DNA from: Streptomyces sp. WM4235
Lineage (GTDB): Bacteria > Actinomycetota > Actinomycetes > Streptomycetales > Streptomycetaceae
Length of the DNA stretch: 64,000 bases
Reading direction: 5' to 3'
Assembly (NCBI RefSeq): GCF_001279725.1
Contig: NZ_LGDE01000013.1
Span: forward strand, 77,585-141,584
Shown here: piece after piece, positions 51,727 through 59,920 of the stretch
Layout: each line of letters opens with the position of its first letter
Position numbering within the stretch: the first letter of the stretch is position 1
Notes under the pieces: generated by a model
What the model was told of the DNA's origin: nothing
Database searches by the model: none
The model's input: the letters and a program-made list of their open reading frames with translations, nothing else
Made by a program: the position numbers and the translations under genes

Positions 51727-54700
51727 TCATGCGCGGTCGGCTGTGGTCTCGGTGTCGCCGTCCGCGCCGGCGAGTGCCGTCTGGATCAGCCGGGTGGCCT
51801 CGCCGCGGCGGACGAGCGTGCCGCGCCCGGGCGGCTGGGTGCTCGCGTACACGCCGGGGAAGAGTTGCCCCTCCTGCCGGTCGCCGGTCATGACGACCGC
51901 CGAGGTACCGCTCTCCCGGAGCGTCATCAGGAACGGCTCGTACAGCGCCCGCGACGCTCCCGCCACCCTGCGGGTGACGACGAAGTGCAGGCCGATGTCC
52001 TGTGCGGAGGGGATGAACGGCATGAACGGCGCGAGCGGTTGCTGGCCGCCGGTGGTGAGGATGTCGTAGTCGTCGATGAGGATGACGATGCGCGGGCCCG
52101 AGTACCAGGTGCCGGACACCAGGGCGTCCTGGGAGGCGAGGTCGTCGGGCATCCGCTTCTCCAACTCGGTGGCGATACCGGTCGCCAAGGCGCCGCACAG
52201 ACGGGAGTTGTGGGCGTAACCGCCGCGGTACTCCTCGGGCACCAGCTTGCGCAGGCCCCGGCGGGGGTCCATCACCGCGAAGACGATCTCCTCGTCGGAG
52301 TAGCGCTCCATGAGGCCCTGGGTGACCAGGCGCAGCAGGTTGGTCTTCCCGCACTCGCTGTCGCCCAGGATCATCAGGTGCTGGTCCCGCTTGAACAGGT
52401 CGAGCAGGACGGGCGCGAGGGCCGTCTGGTCCAGACCGAGCGGCACCCGGTTGGGTTCGGTCGTCACGGACGGCAGGGCGGCGACCGGGATGCGGGAGGG
52501 CAGCACCCTGACCCGCTGGGCGCCGTCGCCGGACCAGGACGAGCGGACCACCATGGCCGCCTGTTCGACGGCCGGGCCCAGCTCGGAGGTCGAGGCGAGG
52601 GAGTCGATGCGGGGCAGCGCCGCCTGGGCGAAGAGCTTGCCGTCGGTCAGGACGCGACCCTTCTCGTCCGGGGCCAGGGTCTCGGCGAGCTTGCGGTCGA
52701 TGCTGGAGTCGCCGGGGTCGTTCAGGCGCAGCTCGACGCGGGTCCCGAACAGGGACTGGGTGGCGATGCGGACGTCGTTCCAGCGCAGCATGCCCGCGAC
52801 GACGTGGATGCCGTAGCCGCCACCGCGCTTGAGCAGGTCGGTGACCGCGTCCTCGATCTCGTCGAAGTCGTCGCGCAGGGCGCCGAAGCCGTCGATGAGG
52901 AGCACGATCTCGGTCGAGGACAGCTCGGGGAGCCGGCCCTCGGCGCGCAGTTCGCGCAGCCGCTCGACGGAGTCGATGCCGTGCTCGCGGAAGAGTTCCT
53001 CGCGGGCGGCGAGCATGCCGCGCACCTCTTCGACGGTACGGGCGGCGCGTTCGCGGTCGGCGCGGCCGGCGATCCCGCCGACGTGCGGGAGCCCGGACAG
53101 CGCGGCGAGGCCGCCGCCGATGAGGTCGAGTCCGTAGATGCCGACCTCGCGCGGCGTGTGCGTCATGGCCAGGGACAGCGCCAGGGTGCGCAGCAGGGTG
53201 GTCTTGCCGGACTGGGGGCCGCCGATGACGGCCGCGTGGCCGCCGCCGACGGTGAGGTCGAGGACCCACTGCCCCTGCCACTGCCTGGCCGGGTCGTCGA
53301 GGAGACCGAGCGGCACCTTGAGCGGGCCCGGCCGGACGGCCAGTTGTACGCCGCGCTCCCCGGTCCGCAGGGGACCGGCCGAGGTGTCCAGGGCGATGGC
53401 CCGGGGCAGCGGCGGCAGCCAGATGGCACGGGTGGGCCGGGCGGCGTGCCGGAGCTGGTCGACGACGACGGACATGACGGTGGGTCCGGGGTTGCGGTTG
53501 CGCATGGCCGGCCGGTCCTCGCCGGACGGTGCCGCCTCGGGCTCGCCGAGGGTGTTGTACTCCGGGTAGAGGTGGACGGCGGGGCCCTCGTCCTCGACGT
53601 TCCGGGCGACCGGCCCGTGGTAGGGCCCGGAGACGAAGCCGGCCTTGAAACGCTCGTAGGCGCTGGTGTCGACCTTGAGGTAGCCGAAGCCGGGGATGGG
53701 CGGCAGGTGGAAGGCGTCGGTGGTGTCGAGGACCGTGCGGGACTCGTCGGCGGAGAAGGTGCGCAGGCCCAGCCGGTAGGACAGGTAGGTGTCCAGGCCC
53801 TTGAGCTTGCCGCCCTCGATGCGCTGGCTGGAGAGCAGCAGGTGCACGCCGATGGAGCGGCCGATGCGGCCGATGGACAGGAACAGGTCGATGAAGTCGG
53901 GTTTGGCGGTGAGGAGTTCGCCGAACTCGTCGATGACGACGAAGAGGTGCGGCAGCGGGTCCAGGTCGGGGCGGGTCTCGCGCAGGGCGGCGTAGTGCCC
54001 GATGTCGGCGATGTTGCCGGCGTCCTTGAGGACCTGCTGGCGGCGCTGTACCTCGCCGGCGAGGGAGGAATGGACGCGCTCGACGAGACCGGCCTGGTTC
54101 TCCAGGTTCGTGATCACGCCGGCGACGTGCGGCAGGTCGGCGAAGGGGGCGAAGGTGGCGCCGCCCTTGTAGTCGACGAGGACCATGGCGAGGTCCTCCG
54201 GCGGATGCGAGGCGACCAGCGCCAGCACCAGGGTGCGCAGCAGTTCGCTCTTGCCGGAGCCGGTGGCGCCGACGCACAGGCCGTGCGGGCCCATGCCCAG
54301 CTCGGAGGACTCCTTCAGGTCGAGCAGGACCGGTTGGCGGGAGTCGCTGATGCCGATCGGTACGCGCAGGAAGGCGCGTTCGCCGCGAGGTCGCCACAGC
54401 TCGTGGACGTCCAGGGAGGCCGGGTCCTCGACGCCGAGCATCTCGGTGAAGTCGACGGGGCCGGAGAGCGGGGCGTCGACGAGGGACTCGGCGGACAGCC
54501 GCAGCGGGGCCAGCAGGCGGGCGACGCCCTCGGCGCCGGCGGCGGTGGCCGGGTCGGCGGTGCCGTGGGCGGTGACGGGCTCGGCGGGACGCAGGTCCTC
54601 GATGTGGACCCGGTCGCCGTCGACGGTGATGCGCAGGGACACCTGGCCGGGCTCCTGCACCCGGTCGGCCACCAGGTGCAGCACGGTGACGCCCATGTCC

Positions 54701-55734
54701 CGCAGGGTCACGGCGTCGTCGGGGCGGGGCAGTTCCCGCGCGTCCTCGCCGTACCCGTCACTGACGACCAGCAGTCGCCCGGTCATCTCCAGGGCGTCCT
54801 TGCCGGACAGGCCGCGGCGCACCTCGGCGGCGTAGGAGGCGCGGGCACGCAGGTCCCGGTTCATCAGCCGGGCGAGCTGCGCCGGCGCGGGGGCGATGCG
54901 GCGGGCGCTGACGGGCCCGTCGTGCTCGTCGGGGTCGAGGGTGTGCGGCAGCCACTTGACCCACGCCCAGTCGCTCATGCGGTCGCCGGGGCAGGCGAGC
55001 GCGAGCGCGACGTCGTCGGGCGCGTGGGCGACGGCGGTCTGGGTGAGCAGGGCGCGTACGACGCGCAGGACGCCCTCGCGGTCGCCGACGACGCTGACGT
55101 TGCCGGCGCGGTCCAGGGGGACGGTCAGGGGCAGGTCGGTTGCTGTAGAGAATCGTTTCCTCAGCGCGCCGGCCTCATTGAGCATGAACCGGTCGGGCGG
55201 GGTGAGGACGCTGCCGCCCTGCTCACCGACGTCCAGGGGGCGCACCGGCATCCGCCCGGTGCCCACGCGCACGCGCAGGAAGTCGCCGTCGAGGCGCCGC
55301 CGCTCCCACAGCCGGGCGGGGTCGCGCACGATGTCGTAGAGCGCCTCGGGCGGCGGATCGAGGACCCGCGCCGTCTCGCGGCGCTCGCGCTCCTCGGCGC
55401 CCAGCTCCTCGCGCAGCTCCTCCAGGTACTCCAGATAGCGCTCGCGCTGCTGGCGCCGGGTGCGCTGGGCCTTGCCCCGCTGCGACAGCAGCATGCCGAC
55501 CGAACCGATGACGGTGACGAGCAGCACGATCGCGCCGATGCCCGCGAACTGGCTGTTGCGCACCATCGTCATCATCACGACGGAACTCATCACGCCGGCG
55601 ATGGGCATGAGGGTGTGCAGCGCGCCGCCCGTCCTGCCCTCGGGCAGATTGGGCGGCGGCTCGATCGTGCGCGCCCCGGGGACGGGCAGCGGCCGGGTGG
55701 TGCGGGCGGGGCGGTGGACCATGCGGGTGCTCAT
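51727..55734 (-). CDS. eccC: EccC, fused FtsK/SpoIIIE-type T7SS motor ATPase
   Basis: 1335 aa with two N-terminal membrane helices (about residues 42-85) and three ATPase domains, the EccCa-EccCb fusion. Walker A sites are GATGSGKSELL (about 486), GGPQSGKTTLL (about 838) and GDSECGKTNLL (about 1125). Walker B is intact only in domain 1 (LFVVIDEFGELL); domain 2 has IDGFGAL and domain 3 IDDYDIL, in line with one catalytic and two substrate-binding domains. It drives export of ESX substrates. The start overlaps the stop of the MinD-like gene (ATGA), giving translational coupling. Confidence 0.96.
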   Translation of the reverse strand: MSTRMVHRPARTTRPLPVPGARTIEPPPNLPEGRTGGALHTLMPIAGVMSSVVMMTMVRNSQFAGIGAIVLLVTVIGSVGMLLSQRGKAQRTRRQQRERYLEYLEELREELGAEERERRETARVLDPPPEALYDIVRDPARLWERRRLDGDFLRVRVGTGRMPVRPLDVGEQGGSVLTPPDRFMLNEAGALRKRFSTATDLPLTVPLDRAGNVSVVGDREGVLRVVRALLTQTAVAHAPDDVALALACPGDRMSDWAWVKWLPHTLDPDEHDGPVSARRIAPAPAQLARLMNRDLRARASYAAEVRRGLSGKDALEMTGRLLVVSDGYGEDARELPRPDDAVTLRDMGVTVLHLVADRVQEPGQVSLRITVDGDRVHIEDLRPAEPVTAHGTADPATAAGAEGVARLLAPLRLSAESLVDAPLSGPVDFTEMLGVEDPASLDVHELWRPRGERAFLRVPIGISDSRQPVLLDLKESSELGMGPHGLCVGATGSGKSELLRTLVLALVASHPPEDLAMVLVDYKGGATFAPFADLPHVAGVITNLENQAGLVERVHSSLAGEVQRRQQVLKDAGNIADIGHYAALRETRPDLDPLPHLFVVIDEFGELLTAKPDFIDLFLSIGRIGRSIGVHLLLSSQRIEGGKLKGLDTYLSYRLGLRTFSADESRTVLDTTDAFHLPPIPGFGYLKVDTSAYERFKAGFVSGPYHGPVARNVEDEGPAVHLYPEYNTLGEPEAAPSGEDRPAMRNRNPGPTVMSVVVDQLRHAARPTRAIWLPPLPRAIALDTSAGPLRTGERGVQLAVRPGPLKVPLGLLDDPARQWQGQWVLDLTVGGGHAAVIGGPQSGKTTLLRTLALSLAMTHTPREVGIYGLDLIGGGLAALSGLPHVGGIAGRADRERAARTVEEVRGMLAAREELFREHGIDSVERLRELRAEGRLPELSSTEIVLLIDGFGALRDDFDEIEDAVTDLLKRGGGYGIHVVAGMLRWNDVRIATQSLFGTRVELRLNDPGDSSIDRKLAETLAPDEKGRVLTDGKLFAQAALPRIDSLASTSELGPAVEQAAMVVRSSWSGDGAQRVRVLPSRIPVAALPSVTTEPNRVPLGLDQTALAPVLLDLFKRDQHLMILGDSECGKTNLLRLVTQGLMERYSDEEIVFAVMDPRRGLRKLVPEEYRGGYAHNSRLCGALATGIATELEKRMPDDLASQDALVSGTWYSGPRIVILIDDYDILTTGGQQPLAPFMPFIPSAQDIGLHFVVTRRVAGASRALYEPFLMTLRESGTSAVVMTGDRQEGQLFPGVYASTQPPGRGTLVRRGEATRLIQTALAGADGDTETTADRA

Positions 55735-56918
55735 CGGTTGCTTCGCCTGCTCATGGCTCGGGTGAGGACTTCGGCGGCGAGCTCGGTGACGGCCTCGCGC
55801 GTGACCTGGCCGAGCAGGTCGGTGCGGATCGGGCCGCCGGCGGCGAGGTGCCGGTCGTACGGGAGCATCAGGACCTTCACGCCGCCCAGTTGCAGGTGTT
55901 CACGCGCCGCGGCCACGTCGAGCGTCATGTGGGGGGACGACGCGGCGACGACGACCACCGTTCCCTCCAGCATCCTCGGTCGCGACAACGAGACCATCCA
56001 GTCCAGCACCGATCGGGTGGTGGTGACGCCCTCGACGGTGGCCGGGGTGACCAGCACCCGCGCCTGCGCCGCAGACAGGGCGGTACGGGACAACTCGCTC
56101 GGGAGGGTGTCGCAGTCCACGACGGTGATCCCGAAGTAGCGGCGCAACGCGACCATCACCGAGCGGTACTCGGCCAGTTCCAGCCGGTTGCCCACCCGAC
56201 CCTGGCTGCCGGGCAGCAGCCAACCCCGATCGGGCAACTGGACGAGATAGCCGACGACGTCGGTGAGTTGCATCGACGGGTCGATGAGCTGCGCGACGTC
56301 GCTCGTCGTCCAGCGCACCTTGGTGACGCCGAGCCGGGCCGGGAGGGTACCCAGTGCCGGGTCGGCCTCCAGCATCAGCACCGGATCCTGACGGTAGTGC
56401 GCGAAGGTGCGGCCGAGCAGCGCGGCGACGGTGGTCTTGCCCGCGCCGCCGCGGATGCTGGTGACGACGATCTGCCGGCCCGTGGTGAGCGGCTGCTGAA
56501 GCGCCTGCGCGACGCGGGTCGCCTCCTCCACCTCGCGGGTGGCCGAGGAGCCGACGAGCCGGCGCAGCGAGCGGGAGGTCCGCCTCGTGGCGGAGTCCCC
56601 GCTGAGCGGCTTGCCCCTGACCAACTCGTCGGGGAGCGGCAGCTCCATGGTGACGGGCGTGGGCAGCGGCCGGGGGGCGGGCGCGGGGGCGGGGGCGGGT
56701 GTCGGGAGGGCCTGGGCGGCGGCGTCCCGGCCCGGCGGCTCGTCCCGGCCCGGTGCCTCGGCCTGGTTCGGCGGCTCGGCGGGGGGGGGCGTGTCGGGGG
56801 ACGCGGACGCGGCCGGGGGCCCGCCGGTCGGCTTCCCGGGCCGGCCAGGTGCGTCGGAGCCGCCGTTGAGGTTGCGCAGGTCGCGCAGTACGTCGCCCTG
56901 CCAGTCGTCCTGGGACAT
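55731..56918 (-). CDS. MinD/ParA-like ATPase, T7SS-associated
   Basis: 395 aa. N-terminal Pro/Ala/Glu-rich region (about residues 20-110, disordered) followed by a SIMIBI-type ATPase with a deviant Walker A SIRGGAGKTTVAALLG (about 155-168), LMLEADPALGTL and ITVVDCDTL (Walker B). MinD-like proteins of this type sit beside eccC/eccD in actinobacteria, similar in layout to EspI, and may regulate or position the secretion machine. ATG 56918 with GGAGAGACC upstream; 17 bp after eccD. Confidence 0.85.
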   Translation of the reverse strand: MSQDDWQGDVLRDLRNLNGGSDAPGRPGKPTGGPPAASASPDTPPPAEPPNQAEAPGRDEPPGRDAAAQALPTPAPAPAPAPRPLPTPVTMELPLPDELVRGKPLSGDSATRRTSRSLRRLVGSSATREVEEATRVAQALQQPLTTGRQIVVTSIRGGAGKTTVAALLGRTFAHYRQDPVLMLEADPALGTLPARLGVTKVRWTTSDVAQLIDPSMQLTDVVGYLVQLPDRGWLLPGSQGRVGNRLELAEYRSVMVALRRYFGITVVDCDTLPSELSRTALSAAQARVLVTPATVEGVTTTRSVLDWMVSLSRPRMLEGTVVVVAASSPHMTLDVAAAREHLQLGGVKVLMLPYDRHLAAGGPIRTDLLGQVTREAVTELAAEVLTRAMSRRSNR

Positions 56919-56935
56919 GCGGTCTCTCCTGGAAC

Positions 56936-58408
56936 TCAGAACTGGTGGAGCAGACGTGCGTAGACGCCGAAGACCCCGACCACGAGCGGGAACAGTGCGA
57001 TCACGCCGATCGTCTCGACGAGGTCGACGGCACGCCGCAGCCGGACGCCGACGTGTTCCGGCAGCCGGACCGCCAGCACGGCGAGCGGCACGAGCGCCAC
57101 CCCGCAGAGCGCGGCCAGTGGCCCGTACGGGGCGCCGGGGACGTGGTCGATCCACAGCACCACGAGGGATACGAGCAGCACCAGGGCGGCGGCCAGCAGC
57201 GTGACGACCTCGGCGATCAGGGGGAAGGCGCGCGAGCGGGAGAGCAGCACGACGACGGTGAGGGACGCGAGGAGGACCGTCCACCACGAGGGGGCGGTGA
57301 CGGCCAGCAGCCCGCCGGCCGCGGCGGACGCGGCGACGGCGACGGTGGCCAGGACCAGCCCGCGGTGGGTGGCGGCGAGGGCGGTGTCGACCTCGTGGCG
57401 GCTGACGGACGCGCCGCCCGAGCGGCGGTCGTCGAGTCCGGTGAGCCCGGCGGCCATCAGCGCGAGGCGGGGCAGCAGGCCGAGGACGACGACCGACACG
57501 AGGGCCATGACGGATCCGACGCGCGCCGGATCGGCCTGGAGCGCCGCGACGGCCTCCCACGCCCCGGTGGTGACGACGACGGCTCCGGCGCCGATCAGGC
57601 CGCCCTTGCCGAGCCGCGAGAACAGCCCGGCGAGCGTGAGCGTCACGGCGAGCGCGCCGGCCACGGCGGCGAGCCGCGCGGGCCCGCCCCAGGCGTGGGC
57701 GTCGGCGGCGGTCCACGCGGCGAGCACGCCGAGGGCGCCACCGGTCAGCATGAGGGTGCCGCCGAGGTCGCGGCCCGCCTGACCCGCCTGCTCCGCGCGT
57801 CCTGCCTGACCTGACCGGTCGGCCTGTCCCGCCGGGGCGGGCCGACCGTCCCGGCCGTTCTGAGCCGCCCGGGTGGCGGCTCGCGTACCGGCCCGCGTGC
57901 CGATCCGCGCGGCGACCGCGCCGACGGCCGCCACGATCACGGCCAGAACCGCGAGGGGAGCCGCCACCTCGGCCGTGCCGAGACCGTCGCGCGCGAGCAC
58001 GCCGGCCGTCACGGCCGGCGCGATCGTCGCCACGCCCGCGGTCCACCGCCGGGCCTCGGGCCGCCAGCGCCACGCGCGTACGTCCAGGTCCTCGGCGAGC
58101 TCGTCGGTGACGTCGTGCACGACGGGGGCGGAGGGGGCGTCGTGCACGCGGACGAGCCGCAACACGGCGCCGTCGGGCACGGCGGCCTCGGCCAGCGTCC
58201 CGTCCTGCGGCAGAACCGTTCCCTCTGCATTGATCAGATGCCGGGCGGCCGGCCGCTCGCCCACCCTGTCGTCCAACAGCCGCAGGACATCGGGCAGAAG
58301 CCGTCCGATGGGCTCATTCGAGGGGAGCACCAGATCCACTCTCCGACGATCGCCGACGAGAGTGATCCTGCTCAATTCCGTGCGCTGCTTTTCCCCCACG
58401 TTTACCAC
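56936..58408 (-). CDS. eccD: EccD, T7SS integral membrane channel component
   Basis: 490 aa. An N-terminal ubiquitin-like domain (about residues 10-95; RITLVGDRRRVDLVLPSNEPI) precedes about 11 membrane helices (about 125-490), the EccD/YukD-fused layout. A charged, Gln/Gly/Ala-rich loop (about 175-215) separates helices 2 and 3. EccD forms the central membrane ring with EccB, EccC and EccE. The GTG at 58408 is the frame limit and has no clear ribosome site; GTG 58399 is an alternative. Confidence 0.92.
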   Translation of the reverse strand: MVNVGEKQRTELSRITLVGDRRRVDLVLPSNEPIGRLLPDVLRLLDDRVGERPAARHLINAEGTVLPQDGTLAEAAVPDGAVLRLVRVHDAPSAPVVHDVTDELAEDLDVRAWRWRPEARRWTAGVATIAPAVTAGVLARDGLGTAEVAAPLAVLAVIVAAVGAVAARIGTRAGTRAATRAAQNGRDGRPAPAGQADRSGQAGRAEQAGQAGRDLGGTLMLTGGALGVLAAWTAADAHAWGGPARLAAVAGALAVTLTLAGLFSRLGKGGLIGAGAVVVTTGAWEAVAALQADPARVGSVMALVSVVVLGLLPRLALMAAGLTGLDDRRSGGASVSRHEVDTALAATHRGLVLATVAVAASAAAGGLLAVTAPSWWTVLLASLTVVVLLSRSRAFPLIAEVVTLLAAALVLLVSLVVLWIDHVPGAPYGPLAALCGVALVPLAVLAVRLPEHVGVRLRRAVDLVETIGVIALFPLVVGVFGVYARLLHQF

Positions 58409-58421
58409 GCGGCAGAACCTA

Positions 58422-58781
58422 TCACTGGGCCGGCTCCGTCATTTCGTGTGTTCCTTTGGGATGATGCGTCGTATTCGCATGTACGGAGGACGACGAAGGC
58501 GACACCGACGGTGACGGAGTCGCCTTCGGGGCATAGCGCTGCTGTTGCTGTCGCTGCTGTTTCTGCTGCGCTTTCTGTTGGGCCAGGGTGTGCTGGATGA
58601 ACGACCACCCCACACAACCGGCACACAACACCGCCGCGACGGCGAGTCCCGCGAATGTCTTCCCGAGCCTCTCGTCCGCCGTACGGCGGGCCCGCCCGGC
58701 TCCGAAGAGCAGGGCGTCCCGCATGCGTCGACGCCGTACCGACACCGACTCCAGCAGCTGACTGTCGTAATCCTTCGCCAT
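58422..58781 (-). CDS. T7SS-linked small membrane protein (paralogue of 47103-47603)
   Basis: 119 aa. Residues 1-60 match the protein at 47103-47603 almost perfectly (MAKDYDSQLLESV, RRRRMRDALLFGAGRARRTADERLGK, membrane helix about 44-63), but the tail is shorter, Gln-rich then Pro/Ser/His-rich. ATG 58781 is preferred over 58784 by alignment with the paralogue. It is 13 bp upstream of eccD and so probably part of the secretion operon. It might be the membrane module that fills the place of EccE or EccB, but this is a guess. Confidence 0.82.
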   Translation of the reverse strand: MAKDYDSQLLESVSVRRRRMRDALLFGAGRARRTADERLGKTFAGLAVAAVLCAGCVGWSFIQHTLAQQKAQQKQQRQQQQRYAPKATPSPSVSPSSSSVHANTTHHPKGTHEMTEPAQ

Positions 58782-58791
58782 CATTGCCCGA

Positions 58792-59121
58792 TCAGCCGGA
58801 CGCCGTCTCTTGCTTCTCCCCCTCGGCCAGGGAACGCACACCACGTCCCACGACATCCTGGATGTCGGCCAGAGCGGCTCCGACAGTGGCGCTGTCGATC
58901 AGTTCACCGAGTCTGTCCTCGAAGTACTGGCTGTCGGCCGGCCGCACGAGAGCGCGGAAGGCTCGCTCACGCCATGCTGCCGTCCCCTTTTCCTCAACGA
59001 GCCGACGGCTGCCGTCCACAGCCACCGCCGGCTGCGAGAAGGTGCTGTCCACCGAGAACTTCCGGTCGATCGAGAACCCGTACCAGGGAACGTTCCCGGG
59101 ATCCGCGGCGGCGCTGATCAC
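58792..59121 (-). CDS. C-terminal part of a split HEAT-like protein
   Basis: 109 aa reading VISAAADPGNVPWYGFSIDR onward. It begins in what looks like the middle of a domain, and its GTG overlaps the stop of the upstream 59118-59336 frame (GTGA). It could be a translationally coupled gene, but joining the two frames with one base added gives a continuous sequence (...VLVNRGE then AGYERVISAAADP), so a frameshifted gene is more likely. Helical, no catalytic motif. Placed between the immunity gene and the small membrane protein, an immunity-like role fits. Confidence 0.55.
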   Translation of the reverse strand: MISAAADPGNVPWYGFSIDRKFSVDSTFSQPAVAVDGSRRLVEEKGTAAWRERAFRALVRPADSQYFEDRLGELIDSATVGAALADIQDVVGRGVRSLAEGEKQETASG

Positions 59122-59336
59122 CCTCTCGTATCCCGCCCCTCACCCCGGTTCACCAGCACCACACAGGCAAGGAACCGCTCGATCTCGGGCGCGCCGGAAT
59201 CGTTCATCAAGGCGACGAGCCCGGGGACGCGGGCCCGGTGACGAGAACTTTCGAACGCGTCGTGGATCACGTCGTCGATGTCGTCCGTCGGCAGGCCGTC
59301 GAAATCCGTGCCGAGCAATTCACGATAGCCGTGCAT
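59118..59336 (-). CDS. N-terminal part of a split HEAT-like protein
   Basis: 72 aa from ATG 59336 (AGGGACGAG upstream), reading MHGYRELLGTDFDGLPTDDI and RVPGLVALMNDSGAPEIERF. The pattern is that of short HEAT/ARM-like proteins often found as polymorphic-toxin immunity or accessory genes. It stops at 59118 within GGGGTGAGGGGCGGG, right where the following frame takes over. Together the halves would make about 183 aa. Confidence 0.55.
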   Translation of the reverse strand: MHGYRELLGTDFDGLPTDDIDDVIHDAFESSRHRARVPGLVALMNDSGAPEIERFLACVVLVNRGEGRDTRG

Positions 59337-59620
59337 GAACTCGTCCCTGTTTCCTTGAATTCGCTGCCCGCCGAACCCCACGGCCACGTCCCGGCGGGCG
59401 CATCGTGGCAGGGTCTACCGCGGCGGGCGACGCGGAGGAACCACCTGTACCTGCCCGCCTCGCTCAGCGACCCACGGGAACCACGCGGCGCACTCTCGCG
59501 GCGCGCATCGGCATGGCGAAGGTCCTTTCCGTTCAGCGCGATCCAGTACCTCACGAGACCTTCGCGCACCCCCGTCGCCGACCTCCGGCAGGCACTCGGG
59601 AGTCGAGGTGCCGCGCGCCT
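59337..59620. other. unassigned gap inside the T7SS island
   Basis: 284 bp with weakly biased frames on both strands and no convincing gene. It may be debris of an earlier toxin or immunity gene. Base composition is somewhat less GC-rich than the flanking secretion genes. Confidence 0.5.
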
Positions 59621-59908
59621 TCAGCCCGGCGGCATCGGCTGCTCGGGTGCATCGTTGAACAGGTGGTCGTACATGGCTTGAAGGTATGAGCGCAGGGTTT
59701 CCCTGTCGGGGAACTCGATGTCAGTCAGCCGCTCGTATTCGTCCGGCCCGAAGGATTCGTCCGAGAGCATCTGCTCGAAGCCCGTGCGAACCAATTCCAC
59801 GTAGGAATCACTGAAGCTGTGCAAAGTGAGCTTCAGGCCGTTGTCTGTTTCATACCCCCGCTCAAGATCCAGGTTCACCTTGAGGAAATTCTTGAAAAGC
59901 GGGTCCAT
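59621..59908 (-). CDS. probable immunity protein for the adjacent toxin
   Basis: 95 aa, acidic (MDPLFKNFLKVNLDLERGYE, DESFGPDEYERLTDIEFPDR, YLQAMYDHLFNDAPEQ). Start at ATG 59908 is set by GAAGG six bases upstream rather than at 59914. It starts 12 bp after the stop of the toxin gene, the classic immunity position, and its acidity suits binding to a basic nuclease domain. Length and pattern resemble CdiI-like small immunity proteins, but I cannot name the family. Confidence 0.7.
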   Translation of the reverse strand: MDPLFKNFLKVNLDLERGYETDNGLKLTLHSFSDSYVELVRTGFEQMLSDESFGPDEYERLTDIEFPDRETLRSYLQAMYDHLFNDAPEQPMPPG

Positions 59909-59920
59909 TGGCATCCTTCT

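Noticed and set aside
51097..56139. 1680-codon open frame antisense to the EccC operon
   Set aside because: Gly/Val/Asp/Gln-rich shadow; EccC on the other strand has three Walker motifs.
59267..59569. 100-residue frame on - in the island gap
   Set aside because: Composition is not gene-like and it overlaps the better-supported HEAT-like frame.
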